From an uncultured Clostridia bacterium (GTDB lineage Bacteria; Bacillota; Clostridia; Peptostreptococcales; Anaerovoracaceae), in assembly GCA_937915045.1 (NCBI GenBank), contig CALDNM010000035.1, positions 1-19,628 on the forward strand: a stretch of 19,628 nt of DNA. The letters are read 5' to 3'. Position numbers and translations under genes: made by a program. Shown in pieces: positions 7,558-15,584 of this stretch. The notes beneath the pieces were generated by a model. That model was given only the letters and a program-made list of their open reading frames with translations, searched no databases and was not told the DNA's origin. Within the stretch, counting starts at the first letter, position 1. Every line of letters begins with the position of its first letter.

Positions 7558-7615
7558 CATTTATGATAATATCGTGACTGCCCCATGATTTCGCGCGGCA
7601 GCCACCTCCGCTATA

Positions 7616-7860
7616 CTCCAAATGCGTCAATTTTGAAATTTTGACACGCCTTGGCACTAATTATGTGCCAAATCAAGGATTTCAATGCCAATTGGTACAT
7701 TTGACGATCAGATAGCTCATGCAAAACAGGAGTATCCGTTATCCAATACACGACGGATCGTCATAGCGTACAAAAGAGCGCATTTTTCTCAAAATGCAAT
7801 GATTTTTTATGTGGGAATGCGCCAAATGCCTTGAAAAATGACCAATTGACGCATTTGGAG
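7616..7860. mobile_element. MITE-like element, about 245 bp, with perfect 17-bp terminal inverted repeats
   Basis: CTCCAAATGCGTCAATT (7616-7632) is repeated exactly in inverted form at 7844-7860. Between them is visibly AT-rich, non-coding sequence with further hairpins: TTGGCAC 7651-7657 with 7665-7671; GACGATC 7703-7709 with 7756-7762; and GCATTTT 7780-7786 with 7791-7797. No plausible gene with a ribosome binding site lies inside. Terminal repeats, small size and no coding capacity fit a non-autonomous miniature transposon. I see no clear target-site duplication, so an old insertion or a structured RNA remain possible. Confidence 0.6.
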
Positions 7861-7898
7861 CTGGCAAGCGTGAGGGCGCCGCATTTGCCACATAAAAA
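7804..7898. repeat. Second inverted repeat straddling the right end of the MITE-like element
   Basis: TTTTTATGTGG at 7804-7814 is matched by CCACATAAAAA at 7888-7898, with nearby GAATGC and GCATTTG extending the similarity. One arm is inside the 245-bp element and the other lies beyond it, next to the NlpC/P60 terminator. Confidence 0.55.
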
Positions 7899-7919
7899 GA
7901 AGCAGGCCTTTCGGCCCGC
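7894..7919 (-). terminator. Intrinsic terminator of the NlpC/P60 gene
   Basis: On the minus strand, GCGGGCC (7919-7913), loop GAAA, GGCCTGC (7908-7902), then TTCTTTTT (7901-7894). It begins 20 bases after the stop codon. Confidence 0.88.
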
Positions 7920-7938
7920 CCCTAAAAAAATTCATACT

Positions 7939-8703
7939 TTATGCTGCCGCGCCGTCTGTCTGTGCCGGGATCTCGACTCTCGTTGTCTTGTTGTAATGTA
8001 CATTGATCGTCATCGGCTCAGCCCCGTCGGTCATCGGTGTGACCTTGTATGTGCCTGTCCTGAGTGCCGTTTCCACGAGTCCCGCGTCAGTAAGGGTCTT
8101 GACCCTGTTCACGCCGTTTCCTGTGATCCTGACCTGCTCGCCTGCAGTGCCGTTTACCTTGAGCACGCCTGCCGGTGTGTAAGTCCTGATGACCGCTACA
8201 ACGCTCTGACCGATGTCATAAGCTCCTCTGACCGCTACGCCTCTGCTGCAGCAAGCCTGGATGACATTGCCGCTGCCGTAATAAAGACCACAGTGGCAGA
8301 TGCCGCCGCCCGACGAATAGAGAACGATGTCTCCTCTGTGAGCATTTCCGATATTCCTGACATTATTTGCTGATCTATAATATGATGCCGCTGTGCTCCT
8401 TGTAAGAGCAACGCCGCTGTGATGCATCGTGTAAGCGACATAACCGCTGCAGTCAAAACTGCCAGGACCGGCCGCTCCGGATACGTACGGGCAGCCGAGC
8501 TTTGTTCTCGCCTGCTGCATCATTTTGCTTTCTTTGTTTATCTTCTTGAATGTGCCGTCCGATTTTTTGACGACTTTGACAGATAACTGATTTGAGAAAC
8601 CCTTGGTTCCCGTTGCCGCGTGAACTGACATCATCGGCACAGTTGTGAAGCATACCGCCAGAGCAAGTACTGCCGACAGGATCAGTTTCTTTTTGCTAAC
8701 CAT
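7939..8703 (-). CDS. Secreted NlpC/P60 family cell-wall peptidase
   Basis: Exported cysteine peptidase that probably cleaves peptidoglycan stem peptides. I chose ATG 8703 (254 residues) rather than the in-frame ATG at 8754: GGAGA lies ten bases upstream and the product then opens with a clean signal peptide (VSKKKLILSAVLALAVCF, likely cleavage after VHA at residue 29). The catalytic domain spans about 57-155, with C85 in FDCSGYVAY, H137 in ICHCGLYYG, and a polar third residue Q149 in NVIQACC. The C-terminal 90 residues look like a small beta-rich domain (TAGEQVRITGNGVNRVKTL) of unknown role, possibly wall binding. Four cysteines (136, 138, 151, 152) crowd the active site, which is unusual for an exported enzyme. 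The gene stands alone, with its own promoter and terminator. Confidence 0.92.
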   Translation of the reverse strand: MVSKKKLILSAVLALAVCFTTVPMMSVHAATGTKGFSNQLSVKVVKKSDGTFKKINKESKMMQQARTKLGCPYVSGAAGPGSFDCSGYVAYTMHHSGVALTRSTAASYYRSANNVRNIGNAHRGDIVLYSSGGGICHCGLYYGSGNVIQACCSRGVAVRGAYDIGQSVVAVIRTYTPAGVLKVNGTAGEQVRITGNGVNRVKTLTDAGLVETALRTGTYKVTPMTDGAEPMTINVHYNKTTRVEIPAQTDGAAA

Positions 8704-8763
8704 AAATAATTTTCTCCAATCTTGCTGAAATGAATAAGTTCCTTCTCTTATCAATTCTTCTTC

Positions 8764-8792
8764 ATATTAATGGAGGGCATTTTTTTCGTCAA
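8764..8792 (-). promoter_or_regulatory. Promoter of the NlpC/P60 gene
   Basis: Minus-strand -35 TTGACG (8792-8787), exactly 17 bases, -10 TAATAT (8769-8764). The leader to the ATG is about 55 bases. Confidence 0.78.
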
Positions 8793-8904
8793 TGACATCT
8801 CCGTCACTTTCACCTAATTTTCACTTTAGGAACAAACTGTCAATATTTGCCCCGTTTTTTAATTACTTCTCCCACATAATCTCCGCGGACGTTGCTATTA
8901 CGGG

Positions 8905-8933
8905 TTGACTGGCCCACTTTTTGCCGTTACAAT
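8905..8933 (+). promoter_or_regulatory. Promoter of birA
   Basis: -35 TTGACT (8905-8910), 17-base spacer, -10 TACAAT (8928-8933). The transcript start would fall just before or within the first of the two direct repeats in the leader. Confidence 0.7.
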
Positions 8934-8937
8934 TTGA

Positions 8938-8999
8938 GTTGAAACAAACGGGGATCACGTGCGCATACTGGTCGAAACAAGCAAAGATCACGCGCGCAT
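8938..8999 (+). repeat. Two imperfect 29-bp direct repeats in the birA leader
   Basis: 8938-8966 and 8971-8999, period 33 bases, share GAAACAA, GATCACG and GCGCAT. They lie between the promoter -10 and the birA start. They may be regulator binding sites or a simple local duplication; they do not look like the known BirA operator. Confidence 0.65.
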
Positions 9000-9020
9000 C
9001 GCGGTGGAAAGGCGGCAGTA

Positions 9021-10019
9021 ATGGCAGTAAAAGACGAGGTCCTGCGCAGGCTCACGGACCATAAAGGTGAGGCAGTTTCCGGCGAATCGCTGGCACAGGA
9101 ACTGGGTGTTTCGCGCACCGCGGTGTGGAAGGCGATCAAATCACTTCAGAGCGCCGGATACCCTATCGAAGCAGGGACCAACAGAGGATATTCACTGCCG
9201 GAGGACACCGACTTCATGTCGGGAGAGGCGATAAAAGCATTCCTCGCGGAAGACATCCCCGTGTATTACTACGATAAAGTGACATCGACAAACGACAAAG
9301 CAAGAGAGATCGCGGCCGATGAAAAACCGGCAAGAGCTCTCGTCGCGGCAAACTGCCAGACGAGCGGGAGAGGCCGCATCGGGCGCGTGTTCGCGTCGCC
9401 CGCCGGGAAAGGCCTTTACATGAGCATCATCCTGCGCCCTTCTTTCGACATGAGCAGATCCGTACTCGTGACCACAGCGGCATCTGTTGCCGTAGTTCGC
9501 GCGCTCGAAAAGCTTTATGACATCCATCCGAAAATCAAATGGGTCAACGACATTTATCTGGACGGCAAAAAGATCACCGGCATCCTCACAGAAGCGGTGA
9601 CAGATTTCGAGAGCGGGCAGATAGAATCGCTCATCGTCGGTATCGGCGTGAACTGCTTCGAAAGCAGCGCCGCTGAAAAAGAAGCGTCATCGTACGGCTT
9701 CATCGGCGGGAGCATCTCGAGAAACACACTAGCCGCGCAGATCGTAAACGAATTCATGCCGATCGCGGACAATATAGAAGACAGATCGTTCATCGAAGAT
9801 TACCGCGAACACAGCAATGTCATCGGCCGTTCAATGCTTGTCTACAAAGCGGGCTCGCTCGGTGACCCGGATGCGAGACCTCTTCGCGCGAAAGCGACCG
9901 GCATCGCCGAAAACGGCGGACTTATCATAGTACACGAAGACGGTCCTCTCAAAGGTGAAACTGAGATCCTGACGAGTGGTGAGATATCCATAAGATTCAG
10001 CGACGCGGACATTATATAA
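9021..10019 (+). CDS. birA: Biotin--[acetyl-CoA-carboxylase] ligase / biotin operon repressor BirA
   Basis: Activates biotin to biotinyl-AMP and attaches it to the lysine of biotin carboxyl carrier domains. The 332 residues show an N-terminal winged helix (about 1-60, with SGESLAQELGVSRTAVWKAI), the ligase core with GRGRIGR at 116-122 and KWVNDI from K173, and a C-terminal SH3-like domain. The HTH makes it a bifunctional (group II) BirA, able to repress biotin synthesis or transport genes as well. Start ATG 9021 follows GGAAAGGCGG. No biotin genes are nearby, so its targets lie elsewhere. A promoter precedes it; no clear terminator follows before the next promoter. Confidence 0.96.
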   Translation: MAVKDEVLRRLTDHKGEAVSGESLAQELGVSRTAVWKAIKSLQSAGYPIEAGTNRGYSLPEDTDFMSGEAIKAFLAEDIPVYYYDKVTSTNDKAREIAADEKPARALVAANCQTSGRGRIGRVFASPAGKGLYMSIILRPSFDMSRSVLVTTAASVAVVRALEKLYDIHPKIKWVNDIYLDGKKITGILTEAVTDFESGQIESLIVGIGVNCFESSAAEKEASSYGFIGGSISRNTLAAQIVNEFMPIADNIEDRSFIEDYREHSNVIGRSMLVYKAGSLGDPDARPLRAKATGIAENGGLIIVHEDGPLKGETEILTSGEISIRFSDADII

Positions 10020-10044
10020 CTTTCGTCACATTTTCCCCTTACCG

Positions 10045-10073
10045 CTTTTGTAAAAAACGTTTTATGCTATAAT
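10045..10073 (+). promoter_or_regulatory. Promoter of the FHA-rodA/pbp operon
   Basis: Extended -10 TGCTATAAT (10065-10073) with weak T-rich -35 CTTTTG (10045-10050) at 17 bases. An extended -10 often compensates for a poor -35. GGAAGGGG at 10100-10107 is the ribosome binding site for ATG 10112. Confidence 0.7.
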
Positions 10074-10111
10074 ATAGAATGTAAGTCAAAGCAGCAAAAG
10101 GAAGGGGATAT

Positions 10112-12130
10112 ATGTTAAATTCGATTTCCGACGCGGCACAGCCGCTGATGAAGTCTCTCGCGTCATTGTTCGAATCACACCCTCTCATCGCCACGTATTA
10201 TACGACGGTAGCAAGATGGGTATTCGTTTTTCTCGCGATACTGATCCTTGTAAGATCGATCAGTTCTCTTTTGGCTGCGAAAAATCCTTCTGAAATATGG
10301 GCTTACCTGAGCCTGCCAAACGGCGAGGCTGTACCTCTCTCACACTGGGAAAACGTGCTTGGCCGCGCGAAGAGCTGCGATGTGATGATCGATTTCATGA
10401 CCGTATCGAGGAACCACGGCACACTCGTAAGAGATGAAGAAGGTGAATGGTTCTATAACGACCTCGGCTCAAAGGGCGGATCGATGATAAACGGACATGA
10501 CGTCTATCAGTCCACGAGGGTCCATATGGGAGATACGATCTCCCTCGGCGGATGCGATTGCGTACTCGTGCCGGCAAGTCTCAGTGAGAAACACAGAAAC
10601 ATGGAAATAAGAAGGATGACTACGAAGACTTTTTCTCCATGGTTCTCCCTTGGTATATTGACGATATTTCAGGTACTGCTGGGTATCCAGTTCATAGCCG
10701 CGAGAGGATATAAGCTGCACTTTGTCGTACTGCTCGGGTTCTTCCTGCTGACAGTCACTATGTGGGCATTCTGCATATTCCTGCGGGCACTCAAGCGAAC
10801 GTCCTTTGAAATGGAATGCATAGCCTTTTTCCTGTGCACTATAAACCTCGCGGTCGTCGCGACGGCTGATGAGACAGCAGTACTCAAACAGGCGATATCC
10901 ATAATCCTCGGAGTGGTCATATTCTTCGTGCTCTGCTGGTATCTCAGAGATCTCGACAGAGCGCTCGGTATAAGAAAAGCACTCGCGATAATAGGAGCTG
11001 TGCTCCTGATCATCAACCTCGTGTTCGGTTCATCGACGAACGGATCTACGAACTGGATCACAGTCGCCGGTATGTCGCTACAGCCTTCAGAGCTTGTCAA
11101 AGTCGCCTACATATTCGTAGGGAGCGCGACGCTGGATGAACTTTATCAGAAGCACAATCTGCGGCTTTTCCTGCTGTTCTCGATATTCTGCCTTGGATGC
11201 CTCGCGTACATGAACGACTTCGGTACAGCGGCGATATTCTTCGTGGTGTTTGTCATAATATCGTTCCTTAGATCGGGCGATTTTTCAAAGCTCATCCTGA
11301 TCATCGGAGTAGTCGGTATCGGCGGCATGCTCTGCATAAAGTTCGTACCGCATATCACTCAGAGATTCGCGACATGGGGGCACGCGTGGCAGTACGCCGA
11401 CGCGGGCGGTTATCAGCAGACAAGAGGGATGACGGCCGCGGCAAGCGGCGGATGTCTCGGCGTCGGAGCCGGCAATGGATGGTTCCACACCATATACGCT
11501 TCGGACAAGGACCTGGTATTCAGTCTGATCTCTGAGGAATGGGGACTCATCATAGCGCTGCTGTGCATACTCGCTATCATAACGCTCGGTATATTCGCGG
11601 TCAGATCCATACCGGCGGCGAGATCGACATTTTACTCGATCGCGGCGTGCGCGGCTACATCGCTGCTGATATTCCAGACAGTGATGAACGTCCTCGGATC
11701 GCTCGACATACTCCCGTTCACAGGAGTCACGCTCCCGTTCGTATCGAACGGCGGTACATCGATGCTCGCTTCATGGGGACTGCTCGCGTTCCTGAAGGCG
11801 GCCGACACGCGGCGCAACGCCAGTATAGCTGTGCGCCCGGACAGTGAGGAAGCCGATGAAGAACATTTTGAAGACAGAGAAAGAGATCTTGAAGAAGATT
11901 ACGAAATAGAAGAAGATCCGCAAGCCATGGAAAACTATCTCAACGGCCCGGACAATACTAATTATTACTACACCGTAAAATCGGTACGCGAAAAACCTGA
12001 ACCCGCTCCGCAAAAGGCCTCACAAAAAACGGAAGGCCCTCAGTACGGAAGTGAAGACTACACATACAGCGGGAACCGCGTGCATTACGACGATGATGAA
12101 GATATCACTGATTTCGATCAGCTCAAATGA
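10112..12130 (+). CDS. FHA domain fused to FtsW/RodA/SpoVE peptidoglycan glycosyltransferase
   Basis: SEDS-family polymerase that links lipid II into glycan strands, working with the class B PBP encoded next. Order of parts: a single N-terminal helix (about 28-50); a cytoplasmic FHA domain (about 76-150) with GR at 84-85, SRNH at 99-102 and the SKGGSMING loop near 120-128; then the SEDS core with NWITVAGMSLQPSEL, YMNDFGTAAIFF, SDKDLVFSLISEEWG and TGVTLPFVSNGGTSM, all close to family consensus. A cytoplasmic tail of about 95 residues is very acidic, then Tyr/Pro-rich. At 672 residues it is far longer than ordinary RodA (about 370-400). FHA domains bind phosphothreonine, so control by a Ser/Thr kinase is expected; none is encoded here. 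It leads a five-gene unit. Confidence 0.93.
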   Translation: MLNSISDAAQPLMKSLASLFESHPLIATYYTTVARWVFVFLAILILVRSISSLLAAKNPSEIWAYLSLPNGEAVPLSHWENVLGRAKSCDVMIDFMTVSRNHGTLVRDEEGEWFYNDLGSKGGSMINGHDVYQSTRVHMGDTISLGGCDCVLVPASLSEKHRNMEIRRMTTKTFSPWFSLGILTIFQVLLGIQFIAARGYKLHFVVLLGFFLLTVTMWAFCIFLRALKRTSFEMECIAFFLCTINLAVVATADETAVLKQAISIILGVVIFFVLCWYLRDLDRALGIRKALAIIGAVLLIINLVFGSSTNGSTNWITVAGMSLQPSELVKVAYIFVGSATLDELYQKHNLRLFLLFSIFCLGCLAYMNDFGTAAIFFVVFVIISFLRSGDFSKLILIIGVVGIGGMLCIKFVPHITQRFATWGHAWQYADAGGYQQTRGMTAAASGGCLGVGAGNGWFHTIYASDKDLVFSLISEEWGLIIALLCILAIITLGIFAVRSIPAARSTFYSIAACAATSLLIFQTVMNVLGSLDILPFTGVTLPFVSNGGTSMLASWGLLAFLKAADTRRNASIAVRPDSEEADEEHFEDRERDLEEDYEIEEDPQAMENYLNGPDNTNYYYTVKSVREKPEPAPQKASQKTEGPQYGSEDYTYSGNRVHYDDDEDITDFDQLK

Positions 12131-12150
12131 CCGGGGAGGCAGAAGGATAG

Positions 12151-13530
12151 ATGAAGAAACTTGAGAAACGCGCTATATTATGTCTTGTGCTGGCAGGAGT
12201 CCTCCTGGCCGGTCTGGTCTACTATACCGCGAAGCTCGCGGTCGATGGAAGCACCTGGGCAAGTTATCCGGCGAACAGCAGTATCTATTCGAACGGTTAT
12301 ATTTCGACCGGTTCCATATACGATGTGAACGGCGATCTTCTCCTGCGCAACGGTTCAAAGGGCAATCTCAAATACGGCGGCGGCTCGGTGACAAGAACGG
12401 CGACGCTGCACGCTGTAGGCGACAGGACAGGAAATATTTCTACCGGAGCCGAATCGGTATTCGCGAGCAAACTCGTCGGATACAACTTCCTTTCCGGAAC
12501 GTACTCAACAAACAACAAGGGAAGAAATCTCTACCTTACAATAGATGACTCTGTCTGCAGAGCGGCTTACAAAGCCCTCGACGGCAGGAAGGGCTGCGTC
12601 GGTGTGTACAATTACAAGACCGGTGAGATCCTCTGCATGACGAGCTCACCATCTTACGATCCTAAGACAAGTAATGGTTCGTCTTATTCCGATGCTGACG
12701 GCGTATACCTCAACAGGCTGCTGTCCGCTTCGTTCGTCCCGGGTTCTGTATTCAAACTCGTGACCGCGACAGCCGGCATCGAAAAGAAAGATAATATCGG
12801 GAGTTACTATGTCGACTGCACAGGCACATGGCAGGTCGGCAGTTATTCGGGCGATAAGATCACCGACCTTTCAGCTCACGGCACCGTTTCACTAAAAGAA
12901 GCGCTCGCCGAATCGTGCAACATTTACTTCGGTCATCTCGCGATGAAGCTCGGCGGTGACACGATGAAAGAATATACACAGAAAGCCGGACTGATGAACA
13001 GTTACAACATCAACGGCATCCGTACTAAAAAGGGCACGTTCACGTTCCCGGGCAGCGGAGTCAATCTGGCGTGGTCGGGCATCGGTCAGTACAATGACCT
13101 CGTGAACCCGTGCTCGCTGATGGTCTACGCGGGAGCTATCGCGAACGGCGGAAAAGCGGCAAACCCGCGGATCATTTCCACCGTCAAGTTCTCGAACGGA
13201 TGGAGCACAGGCTTCAACATCAAGACGCAAACGGACGAGCTCATAAAAGCCTCGACAGCTAAGACTCTTCGGAGTTACATGCGCAACGACGTGACCTCAC
13301 ATTATGGTCAAAGCAACTTCCCGGGGCTCAAGCTTTACGCGAAGACCGGTACAGCGGAAGTCGGGACGGGCAAAGAGCCTAACTCGTGGTTCGTCGGATT
13401 TATCAAAAACAAAGGCTATCCCTACGCGTTCGTAGTCATGATCGAGAACGGCGGCACAGCTATCACATCTGCAGGTTCGGTCGCGAACAAGACTCTGCAG
13501 CAGGTCCTCAAGACAGATCCTGTCGACTGA
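12151..13530 (+). CDS. Class B penicillin-binding protein (PbpA-like transpeptidase)
   Basis: DD-transpeptidase that cross-links peptidoglycan outside the membrane, anchored by one N-terminal helix (about 8-28). Catalytic motifs are complete: S199-x-x-K202 in PGSVFK, S255-C-N257, and K398-T-G-T401. The 459 residues are short for a class B PBP, and the region ahead of the transpeptidase domain is compact, as in the PbpA group that pairs with RodA in actinobacteria. The gene starts 20 bases after the SEDS gene with GGGGAGG upstream, so the two should be made together and form the usual SEDS-PBP pair. It should be a beta-lactam target. Confidence 0.94.
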   Translation: MKKLEKRAILCLVLAGVLLAGLVYYTAKLAVDGSTWASYPANSSIYSNGYISTGSIYDVNGDLLLRNGSKGNLKYGGGSVTRTATLHAVGDRTGNISTGAESVFASKLVGYNFLSGTYSTNNKGRNLYLTIDDSVCRAAYKALDGRKGCVGVYNYKTGEILCMTSSPSYDPKTSNGSSYSDADGVYLNRLLSASFVPGSVFKLVTATAGIEKKDNIGSYYVDCTGTWQVGSYSGDKITDLSAHGTVSLKEALAESCNIYFGHLAMKLGGDTMKEYTQKAGLMNSYNINGIRTKKGTFTFPGSGVNLAWSGIGQYNDLVNPCSLMVYAGAIANGGKAANPRIISTVKFSNGWSTGFNIKTQTDELIKASTAKTLRSYMRNDVTSHYGQSNFPGLKLYAKTGTAEVGTGKEPNSWFVGFIKNKGYPYAFVVMIENGGTAITSAGSVANKTLQQVLKTDPVD

Positions 13531-13564
13531 TCTACGCAGGAGAACACCTTGAGAGGGTGACAAA

Positions 13565-14809
13565 ATGGGAAAATTACTTATACGAAAATTCATCAAAGAC
13601 TATAAAAATGTCGATGATCCGAATGTCCGCCAGTCTTACGCAAAGCTGGTCGGCATCGTCGGTATCATATCGAATCTATTTTTGAGTATCATAAAAATCA
13701 TCATAGGCTGGCTCTCTTCGAGTATCGCTATCATCGCGGACGGCATCAACAATATGACAGACGCTTCGTCATCGGTCATCACGCTTGTGGGATTCCGCCT
13801 CGCGGCGCTTCCCGAAGACGATGAGCATCCTTATGGCCACGCGCGGATAGAATATCTGACCGGCGTGTTCATTTCTGTCATCATACTGATCGTCGGCATA
13901 GGGCTCCTTAAATCATCGGTCCTCAAGATCATGCATCCGACGACCCAGACATTCAGCTGGATCACTATTCTCATACTCGCCCTGTCGATACTGGTCAAAC
14001 TGTGGCAGAGTTTTTTCTATAAATATATAGGAAAGTCGATAAACTCGCTCGCGGTCATCGCCACATCGGCCGACTCGCGAAACGATGTCATCACTACATC
14101 TGTAGTCCTGGCGGGAGTCATCATAACTAAGTTCACGAGCCTCAACCTCGATGGCTGGCTCGGCTGCGGAGTCGCGATATTCATCATCATTTCCGGCATC
14201 CAGCTCATACTCCAGACGACGAGCCCTCTCCTCGGAGAAGCTCCCGACCCTGACCTCGTGAATCAGCTGATCAAGCTCACGAAAGAACACCCGGGAGTCT
14301 ACGGCATACACGATCTAATGGTGCATAATTACGGACCGGGCAAGGTCTTCGCGTCGATGCATGTAGAGGTCGACGGGGACGGCAACATAATGGAAGCTCA
14401 CGATATGATCGACAATATCGAAAAAGAAGTAACGGACAAGCTCGGTATCGTGTTTGTAATACATATGGATCCGATAAAGCTGCATGACCCGACGATCGAC
14501 ATGCTCAAGGTCGAGATCGCCAAGTCTCTGAGAGAACTCGACAGCGTCAGGAGCTTCCACGACCTCAGGATCGTGCCCGGCACAACGCATACGAATGTCG
14601 TGTTCGATGTGGTCCTGGAGCAAAAATCACAGGATAAAAAAGATGAGATCACCGCGCATGTGGAAAACAGCCTGCGCGCGATAGATCCGAAATATAATGT
14701 CGTGATCACATTCGATATGGCGTACACTCACGTGACTGCTGATGAGAAAGATGATGACAAAAACGACAAAGCAAAAGAGAAGAAGGAGAAAGATGAGAAG
14801 GGCAAGTAA
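13565..14809 (+). CDS. Cation diffusion facilitator (CDF) metal exporter, probably Mn2+-type
   Basis: Membrane metal/H+ antiporter with six helices in the first 220 residues and a cytoplasmic C-terminal domain. The transport-site residues are N62 and D66 (NNMTD) on helix 2 and D170 and D174 (DSRND) on helix 5, plus HPYGHARIEY after helix 2. Zinc exporters such as YiiP have D-D and H-D; N-D with D-D is the pattern reported for manganese exporters such as MntE, so Mn2+ is my inference for the substrate. At 414 residues it is long: the C-terminus appears to hold two metal-binding-like halves and ends in a Lys/Asp/Glu tail. Its last 17 bases overlap the amidase gene, and GAGAGGGTG precedes the ATG. 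Confidence 0.9.
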   Translation: MGKLLIRKFIKDYKNVDDPNVRQSYAKLVGIVGIISNLFLSIIKIIIGWLSSSIAIIADGINNMTDASSSVITLVGFRLAALPEDDEHPYGHARIEYLTGVFISVIILIVGIGLLKSSVLKIMHPTTQTFSWITILILALSILVKLWQSFFYKYIGKSINSLAVIATSADSRNDVITTSVVLAGVIITKFTSLNLDGWLGCGVAIFIIISGIQLILQTTSPLLGEAPDPDLVNQLIKLTKEHPGVYGIHDLMVHNYGPGKVFASMHVEVDGDGNIMEAHDMIDNIEKEVTDKLGIVFVIHMDPIKLHDPTIDMLKVEIAKSLRELDSVRSFHDLRIVPGTTHTNVVFDVVLEQKSQDKKDEITAHVENSLRAIDPKYNVVITFDMAYTHVTADEKDDDKNDKAKEKKEKDEKGK

Positions 14810-15584
14810 AGCGAAAATCAAAGCGAAAGCGCTCTGCGTGATATGCTGCGCCGTGCTGGCGATGACGTTCAGCCTGTCCGGACTCATGCCGGGCAGCACC
14901 GTAAAAGCGACGACGCTGCAGCGCTCTGAGATAACGATAGCGCTCGATGCCGGGCATCAGGCGAAGCAGGATCTCCGCCTCGAAAGGATCGATCCCGACA
15001 ATAAAAGCCTCGGCAGGAAATACAAGATGGTCGGCGGCTGCTCTTCAGCGTACAACCACATGCCTGAGTATAAATACACCCTCATCATCGCGAAAAAGTT
15101 GAAAGCCGATCTCGAAAAGCGCGGTTACAAAGTCTACATGGTCAGGACGAAAAACAATGTCGACATCGGCTGCCAGACACGCGCAAAAAAGATCAATAAG
15201 AGCGGATCGAAGATATGCATAAGGCTCCACTGCGACTCATACGGCAGCAGCGCCCGCGGCGTATCGACAATATATAAACCGGGGCACAACAGCTATTACA
15301 GCAAGAGCGACGCGTCGCGCAGCAAAGTCCTCGCGTCTTACATCCTGTCAGGCGAATGCAAATCGACGGGATTCACAAAGAGATACAATGACGCCAGAAA
15401 CGATATGACCGGACAGAACTGGAGCAAGATCCCGACCGCTCTGATCGAGATGGGTTTTTTCAGCAACAGGAGAGAAGCGAAAATAATGAGCAGGACGTCC
15501 TGCCAGGACAAGATCGCTTCCGGGATAGCCGGCGGTATCGAAAAATACATGAAGAAATACTACCATGTGGATAAGGCTGTATGA
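14793..15584 (+). CDS. Secreted N-acetylmuramoyl-L-alanine amidase (Amidase_3)
   Basis: Zinc enzyme that cuts the bond between N-acetylmuramic acid and L-alanine in peptidoglycan. Metal ligands fit H55 (LDAGHQ), E92 (MPEYKYT) and H146 (RLHCDS), with catalytic E219 (ALIEMGFFSN). I chose ATG 14793, with GAAGGAG just upstream, over the in-frame ATG at 14742, which only adds a Lys/Arg-rich stretch read inside the CDF gene. The product then has 263 residues and a signal peptide (helix about 13-31, cleavage near VKA at 39). There is no wall-binding domain. It overlaps the CDF gene by 17 bases and the GIY-YIG gene by four, so all are coupled. It probably supplies hydrolysis to match synthesis by the upstream pair. 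Confidence 0.93.
   Translation: MRRASKAKIKAKALCVICCAVLAMTFSLSGLMPGSTVKATTLQRSEITIALDAGHQAKQDLRLERIDPDNKSLGRKYKMVGGCSSAYNHMPEYKYTLIIAKKLKADLEKRGYKVYMVRTKNNVDIGCQTRAKKINKSGSKICIRLHCDSYGSSARGVSTIYKPGHNSYYSKSDASRSKVLASYILSGECKSTGFTKRYNDARNDMTGQNWSKIPTALIEMGFFSNRREAKIMSRTSCQDKIASGIAGGIEKYMKKYYHVDKAV

Noticed and set aside
7600..7870. Target-site duplication flanking the MITE-like element
   Set aside because: Bases outside the two terminal repeats (CTATA before, CTGGC after) do not match, so no duplication is claimed.
7831..8373. Plus-strand open frame of 180 codons opposite the NlpC/P60 gene
   Set aside because: Starts inside the repeat element, lacks a ribosome binding site, and its Cys/His/Arg-rich product is a shadow of the minus-strand gene.
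14742..14792. N-terminal extension of the amidase from the upstream ATG
   Set aside because: The extra 17 residues are a Lys/Arg run read within the CDF tail, with no ribosome binding site; ATG 14793 has GAAGGAG at the right distance.
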